From Carboxylicivirga linearis (GTDB taxonomy: Bacteria; Bacteroidota; Bacteroidia; Bacteroidales; Marinilabiliaceae): a stretch of DNA of 36,639 nucleotides. Where the stretch lies: positions 1 to 36,639 of the forward strand of contig NZ_JAGUCO010000033.1 in assembly GCF_018271995.1 (NCBI RefSeq), in the 5' to 3' direction. Under the pieces are notes generated by a model. The model searched no databases and was not told the DNA's origin. It saw only the letters and a list, made by a program, of their open reading frames with translations. The position numbers and the translations under genes are program-made. Positions within the stretch are counted from its first letter, which is position 1; every line of letters starts with the position of its first letter. This document shows, piece after piece, positions 7,321 through 15,973 of this stretch.

Positions 7321-9264
7321 TCATTCGGTCACAATTACTCCACCGTTAGGTTGAATTGTCAAATTCATCGAACCACTATTTCTGATTTTTATTTTAGAAA
7401 ATTGTGGTTCCGATTTCTTATTGTCAGAGTATAGTTTCACATCTTTACCAGCCAACATCGGAAGTTTAACATTTAACTTAATTGCTTCTTTTTGTGCATT
7501 CACACCAACAACATACCATTGCTCTTTATGACGACGTGCTATAACACAGTATTTACCCGGATAACCATCAATGAAAACAGTTTGATCCCATGTAGTTGGT
7601 ACGTTTTTCATAAAATCAATCTCAAATGCAGGAACATCTGTTAAGTTGTTGGGTGCAATGCCAAACATTTGCACTGGGGTTTGATATAAAACTGCCGTAG
7701 CTAGCTGAAGGATGTCAGATGTTTTTCTTGTTGTCCCTCCGTCATTTGTTCTGTTATGCCGTTTATTTAATAATACTGGTCCAAATTCCATACTCCCAAC
7801 CGTATTCCTGATGAAAGGATGCAAACATGCATTATAAGCTTCCATATCATCAAAATGCTGATTGAATATTAAATTTTCAGAAGCTAAAACCGCTTCACTA
7901 CCAATGTAATTCGGATACATACGTTCCCATCCACGTGGCAATGTACATCCATGAAAAATGATCATTAATCCATACTCATTGGCATCGGCCAAGATATCTT
8001 CATACAACTTCATGGTTTCCTGTTTATCACCTCCAAAGAAGTCAACCTTTAGACCTTTCACACCTAAACTCTGTAACCACTTCATTTCTTTTTTACGGGC
8101 AATGGAGTTATCCATTTTATTTCTTGGTCCTTGTGGAGCATTATTCCAATAGCCATTTGAGTTATACCATAAGAACACATCTATTCCTTTTGAATGAGCA
8201 TATTTTATTAGTTCCGGCATTTTGTCATAACCAACCTGAGTATCCCAAAGAGCATCCATCAAGATATATTCGTATCCCATTTCAGCGGCCAAATCAATGT
8301 AGGTTACCTGGTCATCGTAATTCATGCTGTTATCCTGCCACATAATCCAGCTCCAGGTTCCTCGACCATATTTATATTCCTGAGACGGTTCATATAAAGG
8401 CTCTACCAAATCAAAAGGAATAGTTGTTTCAACGATTGGTTCCAAATTATTAGATATGGTAATGGTACGCCATGGTGTTGAACCCGGTAGTGAAATCACA
8501 GGAGTTGTGCTTCCGTAACCATTGTTTTCCCCTTCTTGAGGAAATGCAATAGAATAGATTCCATCCTTTGTGCCATCGCTTAAATGAGATGCGCAATATT
8601 GACTGGTTACACCTGTTTCAGAAATCAGTACCCAACCTTTTTCTCCAACATGAAAAAGCGAAGGAAAGGTATATCCTTGTCCGTATTTTGATGGAGTGGA
8701 AAGAGGTTCGTCAGGAACATATTCTTCTTCATAACTGGGTTTTGTACGTTTCCATCCCATTCCAGGTGTAGCCTGAGGAGATAAAAATGTGGTTGTTTCA
8801 TTTGGCAGATTGAATCCGGAAATCTCTTTTTCTATAACACAGGAAGCTGTTTCTCCAAATTGAGGTAGATTATATCTAAAACCAATATCATTGTTGCTAA
8901 TCCTGAAAACAACTTCTATTTGCTGTTTCTCTTTATTGTTGAGTGTTATGGTTAACTCATTGGCTTCATAATTTATGGTAGATTGTTTAATTCTATCTTG
9001 TTTATACTTTTTTTCTATTGTATTATTTTCTGTTGATAGAATTGACAAATCTGTGCTAAAATCTCCTACATTGGTGATTAACCCAAGAGGTGAATCTTCA
9101 AGCATTACATTGTTATTATCATACAGTACAATGTAAGAAATTTTTCCATCTGTAAGTTTAAAAGTTAAGGCTAGTTTGCCATCAGGACTACTTAGTGATA
9201 TTTCTTGTGCAAATGTGATTGTTGTGATTATTAGCAAGTAGCAAAACATTAGTTTTCTTTTCAT
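7321..9264 (-). CDS. GH97 glycoside hydrolase, probable retaining alpha-galactosidase-type
   Basis: The start at 9264 is preferred: MKRKLMFCYLL begins a type I signal peptide ending near FAQE, while the in-frame Met at 9333 only adds an unlikely 23-residue lead. The mature protein has the three-part GH97 layout: N-terminal beta-supersandwich (SSPDGKLALTFKL to about residue 290), a (beta/alpha)8 barrel (WSWIMWQDNSMNYDDQ, LMDALWD, KVDFFGGDKQ, FHGCTLPRGWERMYPN) and a C-terminal beta domain ending GGVIVTE. The Asp in KVDFFGG matches the nucleophile position of retaining GH97 members, and the inverting-type Glu in the region after PRGWERxYPN is not evident; this is inference. It converges on the TIM-barrel gene. 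A decayed paralogue end lies at 4494-4655. Confidence 0.85.
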   Translation of the reverse strand: MKRKLMFCYLLIITTITFAQEISLSSPDGKLALTFKLTDGKISYIVLYDNNNVMLEDSPLGLITNVGDFSTDLSILSTENNTIEKKYKQDRIKQSTINYEANELTITLNNKEKQQIEVVFRISNNDIGFRYNLPQFGETASCVIEKEISGFNLPNETTTFLSPQATPGMGWKRTKPSYEEEYVPDEPLSTPSKYGQGYTFPSLFHVGEKGWVLISETGVTSQYCASHLSDGTKDGIYSIAFPQEGENNGYGSTTPVISLPGSTPWRTITISNNLEPIVETTIPFDLVEPLYEPSQEYKYGRGTWSWIMWQDNSMNYDDQVTYIDLAAEMGYEYILMDALWDTQVGYDKMPELIKYAHSKGIDVFLWYNSNGYWNNAPQGPRNKMDNSIARKKEMKWLQSLGVKGLKVDFFGGDKQETMKLYEDILADANEYGLMIIFHGCTLPRGWERMYPNYIGSEAVLASENLIFNQHFDDMEAYNACLHPFIRNTVGSMEFGPVLLNKRHNRTNDGGTTRKTSDILQLATAVLYQTPVQMFGIAPNNLTDVPAFEIDFMKNVPTTWDQTVFIDGYPGKYCVIARRHKEQWYVVGVNAQKEAIKLNVKLPMLAGKDVKLYSDNKKSEPQFSKIKIRNSGSMNLTIQPNGGVIVTE

Positions 9265-9381
9265 TTTAGTTTTTATGGATTTTAATATTGTGAAATTAAT
9301 AAAGGTTAAATATACTATTTTGAATTCTACCAATACTTATGCTTTGTATGTACTCCCTTTACTTTTGGTAACAAGTGGCTG

Positions 9382-9515
9382 TAAATCAAAGAAAACGAAG
9401 AGGTTATAAACACGATAAGCCTCTTTAGAGGCTTAATTTTAAGTGTTATGTGTAATTTTTAGGCACAATCGTAATTATTATACCTTTTGGTGAAGCTCAA
9501 TAAAGATAGAAATTC
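9382..9515. repeat. ~135-bp direct repeat, right copy (repeat A')
   Basis: This is the counterpart of 4058-4196 in the same orientation, with small indels. After its end at AGAAATTC the left copy continues within 10-20 bp into the GTAAA-triplet element. Here the next such element lies 9.8 kb away, with the whole restriction locus in between. Only a weak CATGTAA/GTAAAT trace follows directly at 9514-9535. Confidence 0.75.
9417..9434. terminator. Hairpin inside repeat A' (possible hsdR terminator)
   Basis: AAGCCTCT (9417-9424) pairs with AGAGGCTT (9427-9434) with a 2-base loop, extended by a flanking T-A pair. On the minus strand it is 145 bases past the hsdR stop. The T-rich run (AATTTT) is on the plus-strand side, so it would work best for plus transcripts. 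Confidence 0.4.
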
Positions 9516-9579
9516 ATGTAAGTTTAGGAAGAAAAAGTAAATGATTATCACCTACAGATTTCATCAATGCTCACTTTTA

Positions 9580-12471
9580 TCAACTTCGTGAAATACCACT
9601 TATAAATGTATCAACGAAATCAATAATCTTTTCGGTGATTCTTTCTGAAATGGTTTTCCGTTCCTTCAAGGATGGTTTCTTTTTCATCATACCAATAATA
9701 TCATCTCGTAACGGCTTTTTCTCGGTAAACATATAGTTTCCGATTACCTCCTGTAACATTTCTGCATCCAGATTCTCTTCTTCACTAAGTTTTTCAATGG
9801 CAACAATTCTTTCTTTGCTCCAGTAGTTTTCAAATTCTTCAGGTATATCTTCAGAATCTTTAATTGAAGGTAAATTTTCCTGGATAAATCGCTCGATTAA
9901 TTCACGTTTACTACGCATACGAGCATCTCCGGTCATTAAATCAAGAATAGCTTTTTTCTGTTTTTCCTGCTCTTCTTCTGTTGAATCTTTAAGTTTAGCC
10001 AGAAGTTTTAAAATATATGCAACGTTAATTTCATCACGGTGAATTAACTCTAATTCAAAATCAATATCACCTAGTATAGAAACCTTTTCTTTTTGGTGTG
10101 TTGATTTTGCTTTATCGTATAAGTCAAGATATTTGCTTTTATAATCCTCAAAACCTTGCTCTTCCATTGATAAATCATCAAAAGTAAACTCAGTGAATGT
10201 AACAAGTACATTTCTTAAACGCATCAACTCACGGAATGCTTTTATAAACTCAAGCTCCTGTTCTTCATCAATCAAATCGTTTACGCTATCAACGGTTGGG
10301 GCTATTTTTAATAACTCTTCAAATGCCTGGTTGAATTTGGCAACATACTCTTCGTATGGCTGCATTATAATTTCATCCTTAGCATTGATGTTTGAAAATA
10401 AAGAAATTGCTTTGTCGGTAGCACCTTTTAAATTTCTAAAGCAAACAATGTTACCTTGTGATTTTAACTCATTTAAAATGCGGTTCGTTCTGGAATAGGC
10501 TTGAATTAAACCGTGATATTTCAAATTTTTATCTACATATAAGGTATTTAACGTTTTGCTATCGAAACCAGTTAAAAACATATTTACCACCAGTAATATA
10601 TCAATCTGCTTGTGTTTTACTCGCTTAGCAACATCATTATAGTAATTATAAAAGCTTTTACTGTCTTTTGTAGTGAAATTCGTACCAAACTCCTTATTAT
10701 AGTTTCCTATAAACTCTTCAAGATAGTCTCTTGAATGTTGAGTATTATATGCAGCTTGTGGTTCAGCTGCTATATTCATTACTTGGTCAGACTCAAAAGC
10801 AAACTCTTCATCTATAAAATTGCCTACAGCATCTTTGTCATCTTCATTGGCCTGATAAGAAAAGATTGTTGCTACTTTTAGATTATGAAGCCCTTGTTCT
10901 TTCTTTTGTTGAAATAACTTATAGTATTCAACTACGGGACTAAAACCTGTTTTGGGGTCGATACTTGATACAGCAAGAATACTTGTAAACTCTTTATTAT
11001 GAGTTTTTCTATTATGATTTGCAATAATGTAATCCACTATATTGTTAAGCCGAATTGGAGCATTCATTACCTCTGCTTCGTCAATAGCTTCAACCTCAAT
11101 ATCTAAAATATTATCTTTCTTTTTGAAAGTGCTGATATACTCAACTGAAAATTTTAGAACATTCTCGTCTCTAATGGCATCGGTAATTACATACTGATGC
11201 AGCTTTTTCTCAAACAACATTTTAGTTGTCCGTTTCCCAAATTCATTAGTCCCTGCATTTTCTTCGAAAATAGGTGTGCCGGTGAAACCAAACATTTGGC
11301 ATTTAGTAAAGAAATTCTTAATGTCATCGTGTGTTTTACCGAATTGAGAACGGTGACACTCATCAAAAATGAAAACAATACGCTTGTCGCTTTGAGTTTC
11401 CATTTGAGCCAAATACCTTTTCTTGCTAATGGCGGTGTTTAGCTTCTGAATTGTGGTTACAATCAGTTTGTTATCACCTGTCATCTGCTTTACCAGGTTG
11501 TTGGTGTTGTTTGTTCCATCAATACTCCCTTTGCTAAATGCATTAAACTCTTTGGTGGTTTGGTAGTCGAGGTCTTTACGGTCAACCACAAACACAACCT
11601 TGTGTACTTTTGGATAGTTTGTAAGTATTTGAGCTGTTTTAAACGATGTAAGCGTTTTACCGGAACCTGTTGTATGCCATATGTAGCCAAACTTCCTGGT
11701 TGTTTCAACTCGTTCAACAATGGCTTCTACTGCATAAAACTGATAAGGGCGTAACACCATTAATATCTTGTCCGATTCATGAATTACAATATATTTTGTA
11801 ATCATCTTTGAGATATGGCAAGGCTCTAAGAAAACATTGGTGAAATCAACAAGTTGCGTAATGAGTTTATTATTTACATCACTCCAATAAAATGTTTGTT
11901 TAAATGACCTGGCTTTTACCGGACTATTAGCATAATACTTTGTATTAACCCCGTTGCTGATTACAAAAATCTGAATAAATTGAAACAAGCCATGGCCAGC
12001 CCAATATGAGTGTCTTTCATAACGATTGGTTTGATTGAAAGCTTCCTTTAATTCAAGTCCCCTGCGCTTTAATTCAATCTGAACCAAAGGCAAACCATTT
12101 ATTAGAATTGTAACATCGTAACGATTCTTATAATTTCCCTCAATGGTTACTTGTTGTGTAACCTGGAATTGATTTTGACACCAATGAATTTGATTGATTA
12201 ACTCTATCGTTTTATGCTCGCCATTATCGTTGATGTAGGGAACCCGGTCTCTTAGAATTTTAGCTCTTTCAAAGATATTCCCTTTGTTAATGAAGTTCAG
12301 AATTTGTTTAAAATCGCCATCAGAAAGTTTAATTTTATTATGAATCTCTAACTGTGATTTCAGGTTTGTCAATAAATCACTTTCATCATTAATAACAATA
12401 TTTTTATATCCTAACTTTTGTAACTGTGCAACAAGGTTATTTTCTAGTATCTGTTCAGGTTGAGTAGACAT
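9580..12471 (-). CDS. hsdR: Type I restriction enzyme R subunit
   Basis: HsdR is the translocating and cleaving subunit of a type I restriction-modification complex. The start at 12471 (MSTQPEQ) is chosen over the in-frame Met ten residues upstream, giving 963 residues. The N-terminal nuclease has RYDVTILINGLPLVQIELK (Asp119, Glu133, Lys135: the PD-(D/E)xK pattern). The motor domain has Walker A HTTGSGKT (about 266-273), Walker B DECHRS (370-375) and GFTGTPIF. Later helicase motifs include FLTGFDSKTLNTLYVDK and AYSRTNR. The C-terminal ~300 residues are helical, for assembly with M and S. The length is normal for EcoR124-like enzymes and no interruption is seen. It is last in the minus-strand order, 99 bases after the recombinase gene. 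Confidence 0.95.
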   Translation of the reverse strand: MSTQPEQILENNLVAQLQKLGYKNIVINDESDLLTNLKSQLEIHNKIKLSDGDFKQILNFINKGNIFERAKILRDRVPYINDNGEHKTIELINQIHWCQNQFQVTQQVTIEGNYKNRYDVTILINGLPLVQIELKRRGLELKEAFNQTNRYERHSYWAGHGLFQFIQIFVISNGVNTKYYANSPVKARSFKQTFYWSDVNNKLITQLVDFTNVFLEPCHISKMITKYIVIHESDKILMVLRPYQFYAVEAIVERVETTRKFGYIWHTTGSGKTLTSFKTAQILTNYPKVHKVVFVVDRKDLDYQTTKEFNAFSKGSIDGTNNTNNLVKQMTGDNKLIVTTIQKLNTAISKKRYLAQMETQSDKRIVFIFDECHRSQFGKTHDDIKNFFTKCQMFGFTGTPIFEENAGTNEFGKRTTKMLFEKKLHQYVITDAIRDENVLKFSVEYISTFKKKDNILDIEVEAIDEAEVMNAPIRLNNIVDYIIANHNRKTHNKEFTSILAVSSIDPKTGFSPVVEYYKLFQQKKEQGLHNLKVATIFSYQANEDDKDAVGNFIDEEFAFESDQVMNIAAEPQAAYNTQHSRDYLEEFIGNYNKEFGTNFTTKDSKSFYNYYNDVAKRVKHKQIDILLVVNMFLTGFDSKTLNTLYVDKNLKYHGLIQAYSRTNRILNELKSQGNIVCFRNLKGATDKAISLFSNINAKDEIIMQPYEEYVAKFNQAFEELLKIAPTVDSVNDLIDEEQELEFIKAFRELMRLRNVLVTFTEFTFDDLSMEEQGFEDYKSKYLDLYDKAKSTHQKEKVSILGDIDFELELIHRDEINVAYILKLLAKLKDSTEEEQEKQKKAILDLMTGDARMRSKRELIERFIQENLPSIKDSEDIPEEFENYWSKERIVAIEKLSEEENLDAEMLQEVIGNYMFTEKKPLRDDIIGMMKKKPSLKERKTISERITEKIIDFVDTFISGISRS

Positions 12472-12570
12472 ATTTCGTTTAGTTCTATAGCCAAATGTCA
12501 AAAATAGCTATAACTTATAAGAAATATGTATCCTAATTGCTTTTTTGTTATTATCAAGGTTTTAACCTAA

Positions 12571-13503
12571 TTAATTGAGCGACCTAAACATTTGGTTTAT
12601 TGCTTTTTTCTTTTGTTCGGTGTTGGGATGAACATAAAGGTTTAATGTTGTGCTAATATTTGAATGCCCCAATAACACACTTACTGTTTTATAATCGCAA
12701 TTGCTTTCAATGCAGCGTGTGGCAAAAGTGTGGCGTAAACTATGAAATTTCAAATGTGGTACACCAAGATTATCCACAAAGCTTTTGTAATAATTACGGT
12801 AGGTGCGAGGTTCTGTACTCTTAATTTCGTTTGTTAATACGAAAAAGGATGCATTGACTATCTTTTTAACGGATTTCACCATTCGTAATAATTCACGGTT
12901 CATAGGTATCTCACGAACTGAGTTTTTGGTCTTAGGACTGTCGATAATAAGCTCTGTTTTGCCAATATTGTTTTCCATAGTGTAAATACGCTGAATTGTT
13001 TTGTTGACACTTATCAATCCTGTTTCTGTATTTATATCTTCCCAGGTAAGTGCGCAAACTTCACCAATTCGCAATCCTGTCGTTAGGCATAAGTAAATAC
13101 CTAAATTCCGGAAAGTAAAATGCTCCTGAACGTAGTTCATTATTTTCTTTTGGTCGTTTCTGGTGAAAACCTCCAATTGCTGACTTTTTTGGTCTGTAGG
13201 ATATCGAATTTCAAACGGTTCGTACTGTAACAGGTTTTGTTTTGCTCCATACTTGAGAATCATTTTCAAAACAATAAGTATATCCATTATTGTTTTTTTG
13301 CTTAATCCTTCGTTTAATTTCCTAAAAACAAAGGCTTGTACTTCATCTTCCATTATTTGATAATTTTCGCCAAAAGCTGGTTGCACATGGTTTTTTACTA
13401 ATAACATATAAGCCGAGATTGTTGATTTTTTAACATACTGCTTTTTGTCTTTCAACCATAATTGGCTGATTGTTGAGATTTTTTCCTGGTTTTTCATATA
13501 CAC
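12571..13503 (-). CDS. Tyrosine recombinase within the hsd locus, probable hsdS invertase
   Basis: This 310-residue integrase/recombinase has an N-terminal SAM-like core-binding domain (residues 10-95) and a catalytic domain with all expected residues: Arg145 (TTGLRIGE), Lys193 (SPKTKNS), His254 and Arg257 (HSLRHTF), His280 (LLGHSN) and the nucleophile Tyr290 (LNLYVH). An alternative start lies two codons in (MKNQEK). It sits between the silent hsdS cassette and hsdR, as in other Bacteroidota type I systems in which a local recombinase inverts hsdS sequences. The 31-bp inverted repeats at 13562-13592 and 15869-15899 are its likely substrates. A role in mobilising the whole island is an alternative. 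Confidence 0.85.
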   Translation of the reverse strand: MYMKNQEKISTISQLWLKDKKQYVKKSTISAYMLLVKNHVQPAFGENYQIMEDEVQAFVFRKLNEGLSKKTIMDILIVLKMILKYGAKQNLLQYEPFEIRYPTDQKSQQLEVFTRNDQKKIMNYVQEHFTFRNLGIYLCLTTGLRIGEVCALTWEDINTETGLISVNKTIQRIYTMENNIGKTELIIDSPKTKNSVREIPMNRELLRMVKSVKKIVNASFFVLTNEIKSTEPRTYRNYYKSFVDNLGVPHLKFHSLRHTFATRCIESNCDYKTVSVLLGHSNISTTLNLYVHPNTEQKKKAINQMFRSLN

Positions 13504-13561
13504 TTTTTAAGATTAAAAAGCGCAAAGGAAACTATTAGAGCATTTTATATTCTTTATTCCT

Positions 13562-13592
13562 CAATGTTCCAAATTTGAGATTCCCAGAGTTT
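13562..13592 (+). repeat. Inverted repeat arm at the silent hsdS 5' end
   Basis: These 31 bases are identical to the reverse complement of 15869-15899. They encode the N-V-P-N-L-R-F-P-E-F region of HsdS. Identity stops abruptly on both sides (T versus C before, AGTGG versus GAGGG after), as expected for a recombination site. Confidence 0.9.
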
Positions 13593-14768
13593 AGTGGAGA
13601 GTGGCATTCAATAATTTTAAATGATTTATGCTCATTAATAACAAAAGGAACAACACCCAAAGAATTCTCAAAAGGTGATGTTAATTTCGTAAAAATAGAA
13701 TCATTAAATGGTATCTATATTTTAAAGGAGAATTGCGCCACAATCACCTCAGAAATACACAATAACGAATTACGTAGGTCAATTTTAGAACAGGACGATA
13801 TCTTATTTGCTATTGCAGGAGCAACAGTTGGAAAAATAGGGATTGTTACAAATGATATCTTGCCTGCAAATACAAACCAAGCTCTTGCTATTATCCGGTT
13901 AAAAGAAAAATCACAAAAAGACTTTTTACTATTTGTACTCGGTTCAGCAACTATGAAAAAATACATTTTTCAAAGTATGAGTGTTGGTGCTCAACCCAAC
14001 TTGAGTTTAGCTCAAATTAATAATTTCAAATTTAATACCCCAACTCTTCCTGAACAAACCAAAATCGCAGCCTTGCTATCTGTTATTACAGACAGAATCA
14101 ATACTCAAAGCAAAATCATAGAACATCAAGAATCCTTAATGAAAGGATTGATACGGCAGATTTTTTCACAACAATTGCGATTTAGAGATGAAAATGGAAA
14201 CGATTTTTCAGAATGGAAAAAGAAAAGGTTAGGTGAAATTGCTGAAATAGTTGGAGGTGGTACTCCAGAAACTACAAAACCAGAATATTGGAATGGAAAT
14301 TTTAATTGGTTCACCCCAACTGAAATAAAGCAAAAATATATTGAAGAAAGCAATAGGAAGGTTACAGCCTTAGGAATACAAAAGTCATCTGCTAAAATAC
14401 TTCCTAAAAACACTTTACTTTTTACAAGCAGGGCTACAATTGGGGATGTTGGAATTACAAAAGTTGAATGTTCAACAAATCAAGGCTTTCAATCATTCTT
14501 ACCTAATGAAAAATACGAAACTGAATTTTTATATTATTGGTTAAAAGCTCATAAAAAGAAATTCATTAGAAAATCTTCAGGTTCAACGTTTATTGAAATC
14601 TCAAAAGGAGAAATGCAAAAGATACGTATTCAAATACCTTCAATTCAAGAGCAATCAAAAATTGCTAAATTCCTTTCATCATTTGATGAAAGACTTGAGA
14701 AAGAAAAGCAGATTTTAACGCATTACAAACAGCAGAAAAAACACCTATTACAAAACCTGTTTGTTTAA
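13575..14768 (+). CDS. hsdS: Silent hsdS cassette (specificity subunit without its start)
   Basis: This is a complete HsdS body: target recognition domain 1 (about residues 1-150), a central conserved helix (TLPEQTKIAALLSVITDRIN), target recognition domain 2 (about 215-345) and a C-terminal conserved helix ending HLLQNLFV. It lacks a usable start. The frame opens at a TAG at 13536, contains no ATG before the conserved NVPNLRFPEF, and the nominal first codon is a TTG inside that motif. The expressed copy encodes twelve more N-terminal residues before the equivalent Leu. No promoter is apparent. After inversion between the 31-bp repeats this body would be joined to the expressed start. It is convergent with the active gene, overlapping it by four bases at the stops. 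Confidence 0.88.
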   Translation: MRFPEFSGEWHSIILNDLCSLITKGTTPKEFSKGDVNFVKIESLNGIYILKENCATITSEIHNNELRRSILEQDDILFAIAGATVGKIGIVTNDILPANTNQALAIIRLKEKSQKDFLLFVLGSATMKKYIFQSMSVGAQPNLSLAQINNFKFNTPTLPEQTKIAALLSVITDRINTQSKIIEHQESLMKGLIRQIFSQQLRFRDENGNDFSEWKKKRLGEIAEIVGGGTPETTKPEYWNGNFNWFTPTEIKQKYIEESNRKVTALGIQKSSAKILPKNTLLFTSRATIGDVGITKVECSTNQGFQSFLPNEKYETEFLYYWLKAHKKKFIRKSSGSTFIEISKGEMQKIRIQIPSIQEQSKIAKFLSSFDERLEKEKQILTHYKQQKKHLLQNLFV

Positions 14769-14784
14769 ACGAACAGGTTTTGTA
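14749..14784. terminator. Near-perfect palindrome joining the two hsdS 3' ends
   Basis: Two 18-base arms (14749-14766 and 14767-14784) are reverse complements with one T-G exception and no loop. They encode the same C-terminal peptide LLQNLFV in each direction, and the stops share bases 14765-14768. The palindrome may act as a bidirectional terminator and marks the symmetry axis of the invertible segment. Confidence 0.7.
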
Positions 14785-15925
14785 GTAAATATTGTTTTTG
14801 AGTCTTCAAATTTTCAAGTTGTTTTGATTCAACTACTATTTTTTCATCAATAGCTGAAAGCATTGAAGAAATTTTCTGTTGTTCTGCTATTTCGGGAATT
14901 CTAACTTTTATTTTTTCAATAGTTGCTTTTGATAGGCTTGGTACACCTGAGGCTTCGTTAAATTTTAACCAATTTATGCGTTGAAAGAGTAGGTATGCGA
15001 AATATGGAGTAACACCATCAAAAGAATGTGTATAAAATAAGGTATCAACTGTCCAAAACTTACCATCAAGAAAGACAGGTTTGTCAATGGTTCCTTTTCT
15101 TCCAATTCCTACACTTTTGCCTTCAAATAGATAATCATCAACAGATGTCATATATCCTCCTGTTCCATAGACAGGAATATTCCCTGATTTTAGGTGCTTA
15201 TAGTCTTTACCACTACCAATTTTAAGAACTTCCCCAAGCTTTTTTTCTGACCAATCTGCATAAAGATTGCCTTGGTTATCTTTGAACCTAAGTTCTTGAT
15301 TAAAGATTTTTTGCATCAAGCCTTTTTTAAGGAATTTATAATCCTCAATGATTTTGCTTTGGGTATCAATACGTTTATCAATTTTTTGAAGAAAATCTGC
15401 AATTTTAGTTTGTTCCTCCAAGATTGGTAATGCTATTCGTGTTTCACGAATGGATTTTAGAGAAAGGTTCTTGATTGTAGTTCCAGTTAGTTCGGAATAA
15501 AAGAAATATTGTGTTTTGGGTGTGTTTAAAACATGATAAATAAAATTAACATCAATATAGGCTTCAATATTTAAATATGCTGCACTTTTCCCTAACATTA
15601 CTTTTTCTTCTTTGTAAAAAGCAACATTCCCAACTGTACCATTAATTGACAAAAGTAAGGTGTGAGATCCCAAGTCTCTTTTATGTTTTATCGCTTCATC
15701 ATCAGATACCCTTTTTGTCTGTTCATTTATTTTAATATTACCATCTACCAAGTTATTCCCATTAATAAAATAATATTCTCCATTATCATCATATTTTGGC
15801 GTACCATGAATTCCATCCCCAATTTTTGCAGTATGATTCTCCAGTGTTTTAATTTTCCATTCTCCCTCAAACTCTGGGAATCTCAAATTTGGAACATTGG
15901 GTGTATTTTTTCTATTTTCTTTCAT
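14765..15925 (-). CDS. hsdS: Type I restriction-modification specificity subunit (expressed copy)
   Basis: HsdS has 386 residues and begins MKENRKNTPNVPNLRFPEF. It has two target recognition domains separated by conserved helices: the central one at LEEQTKIADFLQKIDKRIDTQSK and the C-terminal one at AEQQKISSMLSAIDEK, ending YLLQNLFV. The recognition domains differ completely from those of the silent cassette, while the helices and termini are conserved, so the two would give different DNA targets. It is 48 bases downstream of hsdM on the same strand and so is in the expressed orientation. The 31-bp inverted repeat covers codons near the start (15869-15899). Confidence 0.93.
   Translation of the reverse strand: MKENRKNTPNVPNLRFPEFEGEWKIKTLENHTAKIGDGIHGTPKYDDNGEYYFINGNNLVDGNIKINEQTKRVSDDEAIKHKRDLGSHTLLLSINGTVGNVAFYKEEKVMLGKSAAYLNIEAYIDVNFIYHVLNTPKTQYFFYSELTGTTIKNLSLKSIRETRIALPILEEQTKIADFLQKIDKRIDTQSKIIEDYKFLKKGLMQKIFNQELRFKDNQGNLYADWSEKKLGEVLKIGSGKDYKHLKSGNIPVYGTGGYMTSVDDYLFEGKSVGIGRKGTIDKPVFLDGKFWTVDTLFYTHSFDGVTPYFAYLLFQRINWLKFNEASGVPSLSKATIEKIKVRIPEIAEQQKISSMLSAIDEKIVVESKQLENLKTQKQYLLQNLFV
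15869..15899 (-). repeat. Inverted repeat arm at the expressed hsdS 5' end
   Basis: This is the reverse complement of 13562-13592 over all 31 bases. It lies 26 bases inside the expressed hsdS, so inversion would keep the promoter-proximal start and swap everything downstream. The invertible segment would be 13562-15899, about 2.3 kb. Confidence 0.9.
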
Positions 15926-15973
15926 TTCAACTATTTTCTTTCTTAATTAAATAACATTAAGGATTCAGTTAGA

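Noticed and set aside
8124-8771. Plus-strand open frames within the GH97 gene
   Set aside because: They lie inside a complete GH97 coding region on the other strand and show no signal or domain.
9580-12471. Opposite-strand open frames inside hsdR (for example near 10193-10498 and 11197-11442)
   Set aside because: They are shadows of a well-conserved HsdR coding sequence and match no protein family I recognise.
13575-14768. The plus-strand hsdS as an independently expressed specificity gene
   Set aside because: It has no ATG before the conserved N-terminal motif, a stop codon 39 bases upstream in frame, and no promoter box; the sequence identity at its 5' end fits a silent cassette.
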